Assembly: GCA_003523945.1 (NCBI GenBank)
Contig: DOFS01000150.1
Span: 1 to 13,658, forward strand
Source: Nitrospiraceae bacterium
GTDB lineage: Bacteria > Nitrospirota > Nitrospiria > Nitrospirales > UBA8639
Reading direction: 5' to 3'
DNA length: 13,658 nt
Below the pieces are notes generated by a model. It saw nothing but the letters and a program-made list of their open reading frames with translations. It did not search any database and was not told the origin of the DNA. The translations under genes and the position numbers were made by a program. Each line of letters begins with the position of its first letter. Within the stretch, counting starts at the first letter, position 1. Shown here one piece after another: positions 6,879-13,658 of this stretch.

Positions 6879-7868
6879 TTAGACGGTTTGAGATTGGGTT
6901 TGAGATTGAGTGGAGGTGGAATAGCCACTGGTGCGAAAAAAGGCCAAAGCGATCAGGTTAGAAATCTGGTCAAATTGTTCAAGCACCTGGGTCAGAAAAG
7001 GCGACAAGCCGGTGGAATAGACCTCTTGCAGGCTGCCGAACTCCAGATCCGCCGCCAAGGCCCCGCTTAATCTGATCGCCTGACGGGTTTCGGCCCTTCG
7101 ACTATTTCCCGCTAAGCGTTCTACAATTTTACTAATTTGCGCCGTCGCGTATCGGACGGATCGAGGAAATTTATCATGAAAGAGAAGAAATTCAACGATG
7201 CGTTTCGGTACCAACTGTGCGGAGTAAAATTTCCGATAGGCCTCAAAGGCGCTGGCGGACTTTAACGCGGCGAGACACTGGTGATATTCGGAAATTCTCC
7301 GGGGTTCTGTCGCGGGATCACTGAGAACAGGAATATCAATGAGGCGGGCCGTCCGTCCACCCCGCTCAATATTGAGTCCTAACCGGTAAAAGTTCCATCC
7401 CTCATCGTGCACCATCGTGCTGCCGACAACCCCATCCAAGGTGTAACAGGTATTGCGCACATGTCTGAGCAAATCGTGGGTATCCGACCACAGGTCCATT
7501 TCGGTCTTCCCCTTGAGGCTCAGATAAAAATCATTCATGAAATGCCAGACTTCGCTGGATAACTGATCCTGGATCCCGCGGGCGCTGTTTCTGGCCGCGG
7601 CAATGAGATTGGTCAGTGAATTTGGATTCTCCCGGCAGAGCGTGACAAACTCCATGACCGGCCGGGTCTGAACCTCCCCAAAAATTTTGGAATAGGCCTC
7701 AAGTTCCCCGGTGTCTTCCAAATATCGAGTCCAGATATTGGCCTGGTCTTCCCGTGTCGCGATCTCCGTCAGCAGATGAAAATGCACATCCACAAACCTG
7801 GCGGTATATTCGGCCCGCTCCACCGAGCGCCCGATCCAAAAAAACGATTCTGCCGTTCGGCTCAACAT
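6879..7868 (-). CDS. Alpha-E domain-containing protein (DUF403)
   Basis: The 329-residue all-helical protein has the family's opening motif (LSRTAESFFWIGRSVERAEYTAR, read at residues 2-24) and the second conserved Arg-rich helix NFYRLGLNIERGGRTARLID at 159-178. Length is normal. Alpha-E proteins almost always occur beside circularly permuted ATP-grasp proteins. They are thought to be a non-catalytic partner or an enzyme of the same predicted peptide-modifying pathway; the activity is unproven. It is the second gene of a leftward operon: the ATP-grasp stop lies 3 bases before its ATG, with GGAG about 11 bases upstream as ribosome site. The last residues (TQSQTQSQTV) come from an exact 12-base tandem duplication, an odd polar tail. 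Confidence 0.92.
   Translation of the reverse strand: MLSRTAESFFWIGRSVERAEYTARFVDVHFHLLTEIATREDQANIWTRYLEDTGELEAYSKIFGEVQTRPVMEFVTLCRENPNSLTNLIAAARNSARGIQDQLSSEVWHFMNDFYLSLKGKTEMDLWSDTHDLLRHVRNTCYTLDGVVGSTMVHDEGWNFYRLGLNIERGGRTARLIDIPVLSDPATEPRRISEYHQCLAALKSASAFEAYRKFYSAQLVPKRIVEFLLFHDKFPRSVRYATAQISKIVERLAGNSRRAETRQAIRLSGALAADLEFGSLQEVYSTGLSPFLTQVLEQFDQISNLIALAFFRTSGYSTSTQSQTQSQTV
6885..6908. repeat. Two exact copies of a 12-base unit at the 3' end of the alpha-E gene
   Basis: The unit GGTTTGAGATTG occurs twice in tandem (6885-6896 and 6897-6908). On the coding (minus) strand it gives the repeated Q-S-Q-T residues just before the stop. This looks like a recent slippage-type duplication. Confidence 0.75.
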
Positions 7869-7871
7869 GGC

Positions 7872-9332
7872 TTATTCATCTCCATACAGCACCCACGTGT
7901 CCTTACTTCCCCCGCCTTGCGAAGAATTCACCACCAGGGAGCCTTCCTTTAAGGCCACACGGGTCAACCCTCCCAATGACAAAGAAATCTCTTCCCCCCA
8001 GAGGACAAAGGGCCGGAGATCGACATGCCGTCCGACCAATCTCATGCTCTCCTCCCCGTCCACGACACACGGATGATGCGAGAGAGTCACCACGGGCTGG
8101 GCAATGTAGCTGCGTGGATCGGTTTCGATTTTCTTCCGAAACTCCTCCTGTTCGGCCTTGGTCGAACTGGGTCCCATCAACATCCCGTATCCGCCTGATT
8201 CCGCCACGGCTTTCACGACCAACGACCCGAGATGTTCCAACACATACTTCCGGTCTTCAGGATTTTCGCACAAATAGGTCGGCACATTTTGCAGAATCGG
8301 TTTCTCGCTTAAATAGTACTCGATCATCTTCGGCACAAAGGTATAGACGGCCTTATCGTCTGCGATCCCGTTGCCAATGCCGTTGGCCAGGCCCACATTC
8401 CCTGCTCGATACGCTCTGACCAGGCCGGGAACGCCTAACACGGAATCTTTACGAAACACTTCCGGATCGAGGAAAGTATCATCCACCCGACGATAAATCA
8501 CATCCACCTGCTGGAGTCCCTGAGTGGTTTTCATGTAGACCTTATCATCGGTTTCCACCACCAGGTCCCGGCCCTCCACCATTTGAATCCCCATCTGTAA
8601 GGATAAAAAGCTATGTTCAAAGTAAGCCGAATTAAACACACCGGGTGTCAGAAGAACCACGGTCGGATTTTCTTTCCCAAGCGGAGCCAGCCACTTGAGA
8701 TTCTCAAGCAGTTGCGTCGGGTATTGATCCACCGGCCGGACCTGCATGTCGGCAAACAAATTGGGAAACAGTTGTTTCATGACCAACCGGTTTTCCAGAA
8801 CATACGATACGCCTGATGGGGTGCGAAGATTATCTTCAAGGACGTAATAGTGGCCTTCATGGTTTCGAACCAAATCGATTCCAGACACATGAATAAACAC
8901 TTCTTTTGGGGGACAAAAACCAACTAAATCTTTTTGGAAATGCACGGAACTTTCGATGAGCTCGCGAGGCACCACGTGATCGTTGAGAATCCGTTGATCA
9001 CCATACAAATCCACTAAAAACATATTCAAGGCCATGACTCGCTGGCGAGTGCCCTCTTCAATGACTCGCCATTCGGAATCAGGAATGATCCGTGGCATCA
9101 GATCAAAAGGAAAGATTTTTTCCGTTTGCTGGAGATCGCCATAGACCGTAAAGGTGATGCCCTGTCGCAAAAACGCCTGATCCGCCTGACGGCGTTTCAA
9201 TTCCAGATCCTTCGAAGAAAAATTCCGTAATCGTTCGACAAGCCGCCGATAATGACGACGGGGAACGCCTGACGGCTCGAACATTTCATCGAACCCTGAC
9301 TTCATCTGATAGCGATCAAATAACGATTTCAC
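7872..9332 (-). CDS. Circularly permuted type 2 ATP-grasp protein (DUF404/DUF407)
   Basis: The 486-residue protein starts at GTG 9332 with AGGA 7 bases upstream. Family landmarks appear in order: [15 protein letters not shown] at 14-28, FTVYGD at 61-66, a nucleotide/metal segment VSGIDLVR at 149-156 with [21 protein letters not shown] at 162-182, [18 protein letters not shown] at 320-337, the glycine-rich ATP-grasp lysine segment [13 protein letters not shown] at 372-384 (K374), LRPFV near 439 and [14 protein letters not shown] at 469-482. It is predicted to join an amine to an acyl-phosphate made with ATP, giving a peptide-like bond. The substrate is unknown. It is first in an operon with the alpha-E gene and divergent from the transglutaminase/amidoligase gene. 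Nothing is missing; it looks fully functional. Confidence 0.93.
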   Translation of the reverse strand: MKSLFDRYQMKSGFDEMFEPSGVPRRHYRRLVERLRNFSSKDLELKRRQADQAFLRQGITFTVYGDLQQTEKIFPFDLMPRIIPDSEWRVIEEGTRQRVMALNMFLVDLYGDQRILNDHVVPRELIESSVHFQKDLVGFCPPKEVFIHVSGIDLVRNHEGHYYVLEDNLRTPSGVSYVLENRLVMKQLFPNLFADMQVRPVDQYPTQLLENLKWLAPLGKENPTVVLLTPGVFNSAYFEHSFLSLQMGIQMVEGRDLVVETDDKVYMKTTQGLQQVDVIYRRVDDTFLDPEVFRKDSVLGVPGLVRAYRAGNVGLANGIGNGIADDKAVYTFVPKMIEYYLSEKPILQNVPTYLCENPEDRKYVLEHLGSLVVKAVAESGGYGMLMGPSSTKAEQEEFRKKIETDPRSYIAQPVVTLSHHPCVVDGEESMRLVGRHVDLRPFVLWGEEISLSLGGLTRVALKEGSLVVNSSQGGGSKDTWVLYGDE

Positions 9333-9396
9333 AACTCTATCCTTTGATCCGTGGCCACCTGCTCATAAGACGTTTTCACCAAAATTGACGGAGGAG

Positions 9397-9427
9397 AGTG
9401 TAGCATAGCGGACCGGCACAATGGCAA
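9397..9427 (-). promoter_or_regulatory. Promoter candidate for the ATP-grasp/alpha-E operon
   Basis: On the minus strand an extended -10 (TGC followed by TACACT, 9405-9397) lies 19 bases after TTGCCA (9427-9422). The spacing is long, so confidence is modest. The predicted leader is about 60 bases and contains the palindrome GTGGCCAC (9351-9358) close to the start codon. Confidence 0.3.
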
Positions 9428-9521
9428 TTTCAGCAACATGACAAGGCTCATGCAACGCCTGTCCTGAACTGGTGATTCCGCTGGTTGATGGAAGTTGGAT
9501 GATGCAAAACAATAAGGACAG

Positions 9522-9530
9522 TGCTAAGAT
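9522..9530 (+). promoter_or_regulatory. Extended -10 candidate for the transglutaminase/amidoligase gene
   Basis: TGC followed by TAAGAT forms an extended -10 about 85 bases before the ATG at 9616, without a good -35. A second weak pair is TTGATG (9485-9490) with AACAAT (9508-9513), spaced by 17. The 283-base divergent region holds no gene. Confidence 0.28.
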
Positions 9531-9615
9531 CCTTCGATCGGCCACGTGAACGTAACCATTACATTCTTCCGCTTTTCATTCACCTTCTCGATATTCCAGG
9601 GGCTGTTAATTCTTC

Positions 9616-12600
9616 ATGGCACTCCACGTCGCACTTAATCACCAAACTCATTATCACTACGATCGTCTCGTTCAGATGGGACCTCACGTCATCCGGCTGC
9701 GGCCGGCTCCCCACAGCCGGACTCCCATTTTGAGTTACGCACTTAAAATTGAACCCACGGGCTATTTCCTGAACTGGCAACAGGATCCTCACGGTAATTA
9801 TTTGGCCAGGATTGTGTTCCCGGAGAAGGTTCAAGAATTTCATGTGGAAGTCGACCTTGTGGCCGACATGGTTGTTTATAATCCCTTTGATTTTTTTCTG
9901 GAGCCGGACGCTGAGACCCTCCCATTCGACTATGACCCCCTGATCAAGGAGGACCTGTTGCCGTATTTGGCTAAAGACCCACCAGGCCCTCGACTGCAAG
10001 AATGGCTGAAACATTTCACCGCGCCACACGGAGATCCCACTGTCCCCTTTTTAATGGATCTCAATCAACAGCTGAAGTCTCAAATCGACTATGTCGTCCG
10101 CATGGAACCCGGCGTGCAAACTCCTGATGAGACGCTGGAACTGGGCCGTGGATCCTGCCGGGACACCGGTTGGCTTCTCGTGCAGATCCTTCGTCACTTG
10201 GGCATTGCCAGTCGATTCGTCTCCGGCTATTTGATTCAGCTCGTCGCCGACGTGAAGTCGTTGGATGGTCCGTCAGGTACCGACCGGGACTTCACAGACC
10301 TCCATGCGTGGGTGGAAGCCTATCTTCCTGGAGCCGGGTGGGTGGGACTGGATGCCACGTCCGGCCTCCTGGCCGGAGAAGGGCACATTCCGCTGGCATG
10401 CACACCTCATCCCCTGACCGCCGCGCCCATTAGTGGAGCCATGGATATCTGCAAAACCACGTTTTCCCATGAGATGTCGGTGACCCGTATTGTTGAAACG
10501 CCACGGGTGACCAAGCCTTACACCGAAGAACAATGGAAGGCGATTGATCAATTTGGACACCGGCTGGATACGGAATTAGCGGCCAACGATGTCCGGATCA
10601 CCATCGGCGGAGAACCCACCTTTGTCTCCATTGATCATCCCGATGCGCCTGAATGGAATACCGAGGCCGTCGGCGATACGAAACGACCGTTGGCCGCCCA
10701 TCTTATCAAACGCTTGCGAGAGCGCTTCGCCCCAGGCGGACTTCTCCACTTTGGCCAAGGGAAATGGTATCCCGGTGAACCGTTACCACGTTGGGCCTTT
10801 AGCCTCTTTTGGCGACAGGATGGTATACCGATCTGGCAACAGGACCAGCTCATCGCCGAAGAACACCAGACCTCAGATGTCTCTTCTGATGATGCGAACA
10901 ACTTGATTCAGAGAATTGCCAAACGGGTGGAGGTGGGAACCCAGACCATTCAACCGGTCTATGAAGATCCCTGGCATTTTATCGGTCAAGAACGCAAACT
11001 GCCTGAAAATCTCGAACCCGCGACCAATAATCTGGACGACCCCATGGCCCGTGCCCGGCTTGCCAAGGTGTATGAACGGGGCCTGGGCAAACCGGCAGGC
11101 TATGTCCTGCCATTGCAACGCTGGAATGCAAAAGACGGACAACGTCGCTGGGTCACCGCTGCCTGGACCACCCGTAGCCAACACTTGTTTTTGGTGCCGG
11201 GTGACTCGCCGATCGGTTTTCGATTGCCATTGCCATCATTACCGGTCATTGATCCCAAAGACTACCCCTACATTATTCCGACCGATCCCTTCGAAGAACG
11301 TGGGCCGTTGCCGGATCCCATCAAGAAATCCTCCCCTAAAGAACAACGGCTTCAAAAACAACCGGGAGAAGACGGGCAACATGAACAGGCTCAAGTGATC
11401 ATGGGACAGGTGAGCGGCGTCGGCGCGGGAGGTGTCGTCCGTGCATCCCTGGCGGTGGAACCCCGCAACGGGCATCTCTGCGTCTTTATGCCGCCTCTGG
11501 AATCGGTGGAAGATTATCTTGATCTGGTCGCCGTCATTAAAGACACGGCAGCGGAATTGAACCAGCCTATTCACCTGGAAGGCTACACGCCCCCGTATGA
11601 CCCTCGTCTGAACGTCCTGAAGATTACTCCCGATCCTGGTGTCCTCGAAGTGAATATCCATCCCGCCAAAAATTGGACGGACATGGTCGCGATTACCACA
11701 GCCATCTATGAGGAAGCACGGCTCTGTCGATTAGGGACGGAAAAATTCATGTTGGATGGACGACACACGGGTACCGGCGGCGGCAATCATGTGGTTATGG
11801 GCGGCAGCACTCCTGCCGACAGCCCCTTTCTGCGTCGTCCCGATCTCTTGCGCAGCCTGATCGCATACTGGCAACGTCACCCTTCCCTCTCCTATGTTTT
11901 TTCAGGACTCTTCATCGGCCCGACCAGTCAGGCTCCTCGCATGGATGAAGCCCGTCATGATTCCTTGTATGAGCTGGAACTGGGATTTGCCCAGGTCCCG
12001 GCTTCCAACGTCGGAATGCCGCCGCCTCCCTGGCTGGTCGATCGGATCTTTCGAAATTTGCTCATCGACGTGACCGGAAATACCCATCGCACGGAAATTT
12101 GTATCGACAAACTCTATTCCCCGGATGGCCCGACCGGTCGGCTCGGGTTGGTAGAATTCCGGGCCTTCGAGATGCCGCCGCATGAACGCATGAGCCTGGC
12201 TCAGCAGGTTCTGCTCCTCGCCCTCGTTGCCCGTTTTTGGAAATCTCCTGACCCGGGTACCCTTGTTCGATGGGGCACTCAACTTCATGATCGCTTTATG
12301 CTGCCACACTTCCTCAGTCAGGATCTCCATGAGGTGATCCAGGAAATGAATCGCGCCGGGTACGAACTGAAGGAAGACTGGTTTGAGCCTCACCTGGAAT
12401 TCCGTTTCCCGCTCTTTGGTTCCATCAATCATGGCAGTCTGGTGATGGAAATCCGGCAGGCCCTTGAACCATGGCATGTGATGGGAGAGCAAGGGGCCCC
12501 TGGAGGCACGGTGCGGTATGTGGATTCCTCGGTCGAACGGTTACAGGTCAAACTGTCCGGGTTGACCGAAAACCGTTATATCATCGCCTGCAATGGGAAA

Positions 12601-12948
12601 CGCGTGCCCATGACGCCAACAGGCAGGCAGGGAGAAGCGGTCGGCGGCGTCCGGTACCGCGCCTGGCAGCCCCCAAACTGTCTCCATCCAAAGATTGGCG
12701 TGGATGCTCCGCTGACCTTCGATATATACGATCAATGGGCCGGACGGGCAATCGCCGGCTGCACCTATCATGTGGCTCATCAGGGAGGACGGAATTTTGA
12801 CCAGTTTCCCGTGAATGCCTATGAAGCCGAAAGCCGGCGCCTGGCCAGGTTTTATTCTTTTGGTCATACCCCTGGGCCCTATGCCGAACCACCCGATACC
12901 TCTCGCCCTGAATTTCCCTGTACCCTGGACCTCCGATGGCCGACGTAA
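9616..12948 (+). CDS. Transglutaminase-like and DUF2126 putative amidoligase fusion protein
   Basis: This 1110-residue protein has three parts. Residues 1-90 are the bacterial transglutaminase N-terminal domain (ALNHQTHYHYDRLV, GPHVIRLRPAP). Residues about 150-260 are the papain-like transglutaminase core with a complete triad: C181 in GRGSCRDTGWLL, H230 in DLHAWVEAYLP and D246 in GLDATSG. Residues about 300-1105 are DUF2126, a predicted glutamine-synthetase-like amidoligase. Its visible motifs are ITIGGEPTF at 328-336, GVLEVNIHPAKNW at 675-687, DGRHTGTGGGNHVVMGG at 714-730 and GLVEFRAFEMPPH at 844-856. A hydrophilic linker lies at 565-595. The protein could both make and cleave or transfer amide bonds; substrate unknown. 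AGGGG (9598-9602) is 13 bases before the ATG, a long spacing, but the conserved N-terminus fixes the start. No signal peptide is visible, so it is cytoplasmic. Confidence 0.93.
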   Translation: MALHVALNHQTHYHYDRLVQMGPHVIRLRPAPHSRTPILSYALKIEPTGYFLNWQQDPHGNYLARIVFPEKVQEFHVEVDLVADMVVYNPFDFFLEPDAETLPFDYDPLIKEDLLPYLAKDPPGPRLQEWLKHFTAPHGDPTVPFLMDLNQQLKSQIDYVVRMEPGVQTPDETLELGRGSCRDTGWLLVQILRHLGIASRFVSGYLIQLVADVKSLDGPSGTDRDFTDLHAWVEAYLPGAGWVGLDATSGLLAGEGHIPLACTPHPLTAAPISGAMDICKTTFSHEMSVTRIVETPRVTKPYTEEQWKAIDQFGHRLDTELAANDVRITIGGEPTFVSIDHPDAPEWNTEAVGDTKRPLAAHLIKRLRERFAPGGLLHFGQGKWYPGEPLPRWAFSLFWRQDGIPIWQQDQLIAEEHQTSDVSSDDANNLIQRIAKRVEVGTQTIQPVYEDPWHFIGQERKLPENLEPATNNLDDPMARARLAKVYERGLGKPAGYVLPLQRWNAKDGQRRWVTAAWTTRSQHLFLVPGDSPIGFRLPLPSLPVIDPKDYPYIIPTDPFEERGPLPDPIKKSSPKEQRLQKQPGEDGQHEQAQVIMGQVSGVGAGGVVRASLAVEPRNGHLCVFMPPLESVEDYLDLVAVIKDTAAELNQPIHLEGYTPPYDPRLNVLKITPDPGVLEVNIHPAKNWTDMVAITTAIYEEARLCRLGTEKFMLDGRHTGTGGGNHVVMGGSTPADSPFLRRPDLLRSLIAYWQRHPSLSYVFSGLFIGPTSQAPRMDEARHDSLYELELGFAQVPASNVGMPPPPWLVDRIFRNLLIDVTGNTHRTEICIDKLYSPDGPTGRLGLVEFRAFEMPPHERMSLAQQVLLLALVARFWKSPDPGTLVRWGTQLHDRFMLPHFLSQDLHEVIQEMNRAGYELKEDWFEPHLEFRFPLFGSINHGSLVMEIRQALEPWHVMGEQGAPGGTVRYVDSSVERLQVKLSGLTENRYIIACNGKRVPMTPTGRQGEAVGGVRYRAWQPPNCLHPKIGVDAPLTFDIYDQWAGRAIAGCTYHVAHQGGRNFDQFPVNAYEAESRRLARFYSFGHTPGPYAEPPDTSRPEFPCTLDLRWPT

Positions 12949-13100
12949 GCACACACAGTGGACAGGGTATCCAGGCTACGGTAAGGTGATTTTGATTATC
13001 TCTCAACAAGAAACACCCTGATGGGACGGTTGTTTATTTCTAATATTTGCCTTTTCAGAAGCATATGATTGACAGAAACCCGCATGGGCTGAATAAGGGC
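12949..13100. other. Intergenic region after the DUF2126 gene
   Basis: No gene is seen. A short weak hairpin (ACAA..CCC/GGG..TTGT, about 13003-13034) is followed by a T-rich stretch and might slow transcription. TATGAT at 13064-13069 is a possible -10 for the next gene but has no -35 at a proper distance. Confidence 0.3.
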
Positions 13101-13215
13101 GTGTTCACAAAGGCTCGTCCAGCAAGGCCGCGGCCGCTTGGGCGAGCGGAGCGTATGGATGAGTACGTGAGCACCGCCAAGCGGCGAAAACGCCGCTGGC
13201 GGCATTTTTCAACAC
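13101..13215. repeat. Structured intergenic repeat element with imperfect terminal inverted repeats
   Basis: The element is bounded by GTGTT (13101-13105) and its complement AACAC (13211-13215). The terminal 11 bases match in inverted orientation at 9 positions. Inside are the 10-base palindrome GGCCGCGGCC (13126-13135), a long-range 9-base stem (13133-13141 with 13177-13185), a small CGTA/TACG stem (13152-13155 with 13164-13167) and the strong hairpin at 13174-13202. It encodes nothing convincing. The form resembles dispersed intergenic repeats I recall from Nitrospira genomes; this recall is unverified. It carries no transposase, so it could only be a non-autonomous or structural element. 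Confidence 0.6.
13174..13209 (+). terminator. Terminator-like hairpin inside the repeat, just before the second ATP-grasp gene
   Basis: CCGCC-a-AGCGGCG pairs with CGCCGCT-GGCGG around an AAAA loop, giving a 12-base stem with a single bulged A. CA and TTTTT (13205-13209) follow. It could end transcripts from the DUF2126 gene or act as an attenuator, because the T-run ends only 13 bases before the ATG at 13223. A competing stem (13133-13141 with 13177-13185) uses part of the same bases. Confidence 0.45.
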
Positions 13216-13222
13216 TCCCCTG

Positions 13223-13658
13223 ATGGATTCCATGGCGGCATTCCTTTCTCCCGAATCACGGGACTCCCTTTCCCGGCACACCACCATGTACCCCCCTCAA
13301 CCGGATACCTTTGATGAACTCGTGGCCTCAGACGGGTCCGTTCGTCCGCATTGGCAAAGCCTGTTGAAAGAGTTCGAAAGCTTAGACTCCACCCACCGCC
13401 ATCAGGCTCGTGAAACTGCCGCGCGGATGCTGAAAAATGACGGCATGACTTATCTTGCCAGTCAGAATGGGCAACAATCGGACAGACCCTGGCAGCTTGA
13501 CCTATTTCCACTGTTGATCAGCCAGGAGGAATGGCAACATCTCGAAGCCGGCCTGATTCAACGAGCCCGCCTCCTCAACCACATTTTGAGCGACCTGTAC
13601 GGCCCGCAACAATTGCTGAAAAACGGGACCCTGCCTCCTGCTGTCGTGTTCGGCAATC
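13223..13658 (+). CDS. Second circularly permuted ATP-grasp protein (3' end outside window)
   Basis: The frame is open from ATG 13223 to the window end, giving 145 residues. They match the N-terminus of larger circularly permuted ATP-grasp proteins, often fused to a C-terminal alpha-E domain. Visible are FDELVASDGSVRPHW near residues 30-44, the NDGMTYLAS segment near 73-81, RPWQLDLFPLLIS near 89-101, and EEWQHLEAGLIQRARLLNHI with LSDLYGPQQLL near 103-132. Alternative in-frame starts are 13232 and 13286. None has a ribosome-binding site, and the residues before about 22 are unlikely to be conserved, so 13286 is a real option. It is a divergent paralogue of the ATP-grasp at 7872-9332 and belongs to the same predicted peptide-ligase cluster. 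Whether an alpha-E domain follows cannot be seen here. Confidence 0.85.
   Translation, partial: MDSMAAFLSPESRDSLSRHTTMYPPQPDTFDELVASDGSVRPHWQSLLKEFESLDSTHRHQARETAARMLKNDGMTYLASQNGQQSDRPWQLDLFPLLISQEEWQHLEAGLIQRARLLNHILSDLYGPQQLLKNGTLPPAVVFGN

Noticed and set aside
7754..8419. 221-codon plus-strand frame across the alpha-E/ATP-grasp junction
   Set aside because: The product is Arg/Ser/Pro-rich shadow translation opposite two well-supported genes.
11902..12492. 196-codon minus-strand frame inside the DUF2126 gene
   Set aside because: It is antisense to conserved amidoligase motifs and has no family features of its own.
13101..13215. Insertion sequence or CRISPR array
   Set aside because: There is no transposase, and no regularly spaced direct repeats; the element is a single copy of nested palindromes in this window.
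13105..13287. Minus-strand frames across the repeat element and the start of the second ATP-grasp gene
   Set aside because: They only read the palindromic repeat and antisense of the ATP-grasp start; low-complexity Ala/Arg composition.

Overview
The window looks like chromosomal DNA of a moderately GC-rich, free-living bacterium. My best guess is Nitrospira or a close relative (Nitrospirota). The guess rests on the mix of gene families (a DUF5069 protein, a B12-type radical SAM protein, and an alpha-E / circularly permuted ATP-grasp / DUF2126 cluster). It also rests on a structured intergenic repeat at about 13101-13215 that resembles dispersed repeats I associate with Nitrospira. Both points come from memory and were not checked by search. 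No rRNA, tRNA, CRISPR array, transposase or phage gene is visible.

Layout. (1) Positions 3-1070 hold the C-terminal part of an amidohydrolase-2 family metal-dependent hydrolase cut by the window edge. (2) Positions 1164-2899 hold a visibly AT-richer two-gene cassette, an OLD/RecF-like AAA ATPase followed 2 bases later by a DUF4276 protein. This pairing resembles ATPase plus TOPRIM-type defence modules. It is followed by about 360 bases of AT-rich DNA without a confident gene. (3) Positions 3261-4230 hold two convergent small genes, a secreted protein of unknown function (+) and a DUF5069 protein (-). (4) Positions 4480-6687 (-) hold a 735-residue B12-binding-type radical SAM protein with its own promoter candidate (exact TTGACA) and a good intrinsic terminator made from an ATTCCC...GGGAAT palindrome. 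(5) Positions 6879-13658 hold a predicted peptide-ligase cluster. An alpha-E protein and a circularly permuted ATP-grasp protein run leftwards as an operon. Divergent from them is a 1110-residue transglutaminase plus DUF2126 amidoligase protein. Beyond a structured repeat, a second circularly permuted ATP-grasp protein starts and runs off the right edge.

How the genes may work together. The ATP-grasp and DUF2126 proteins are predicted to form amide bonds with ATP. The transglutaminase-like domain would cleave or transfer peptides. The alpha-E protein is an all-helical partner nearly always found with these enzymes. The natural product or tag they make is, to my knowledge, unknown. The AAA/DUF4276 cassette looks like an independent, horizontally acquired islet. 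The radical SAM gene lies next to the ligase cluster but appears to be transcribed separately.
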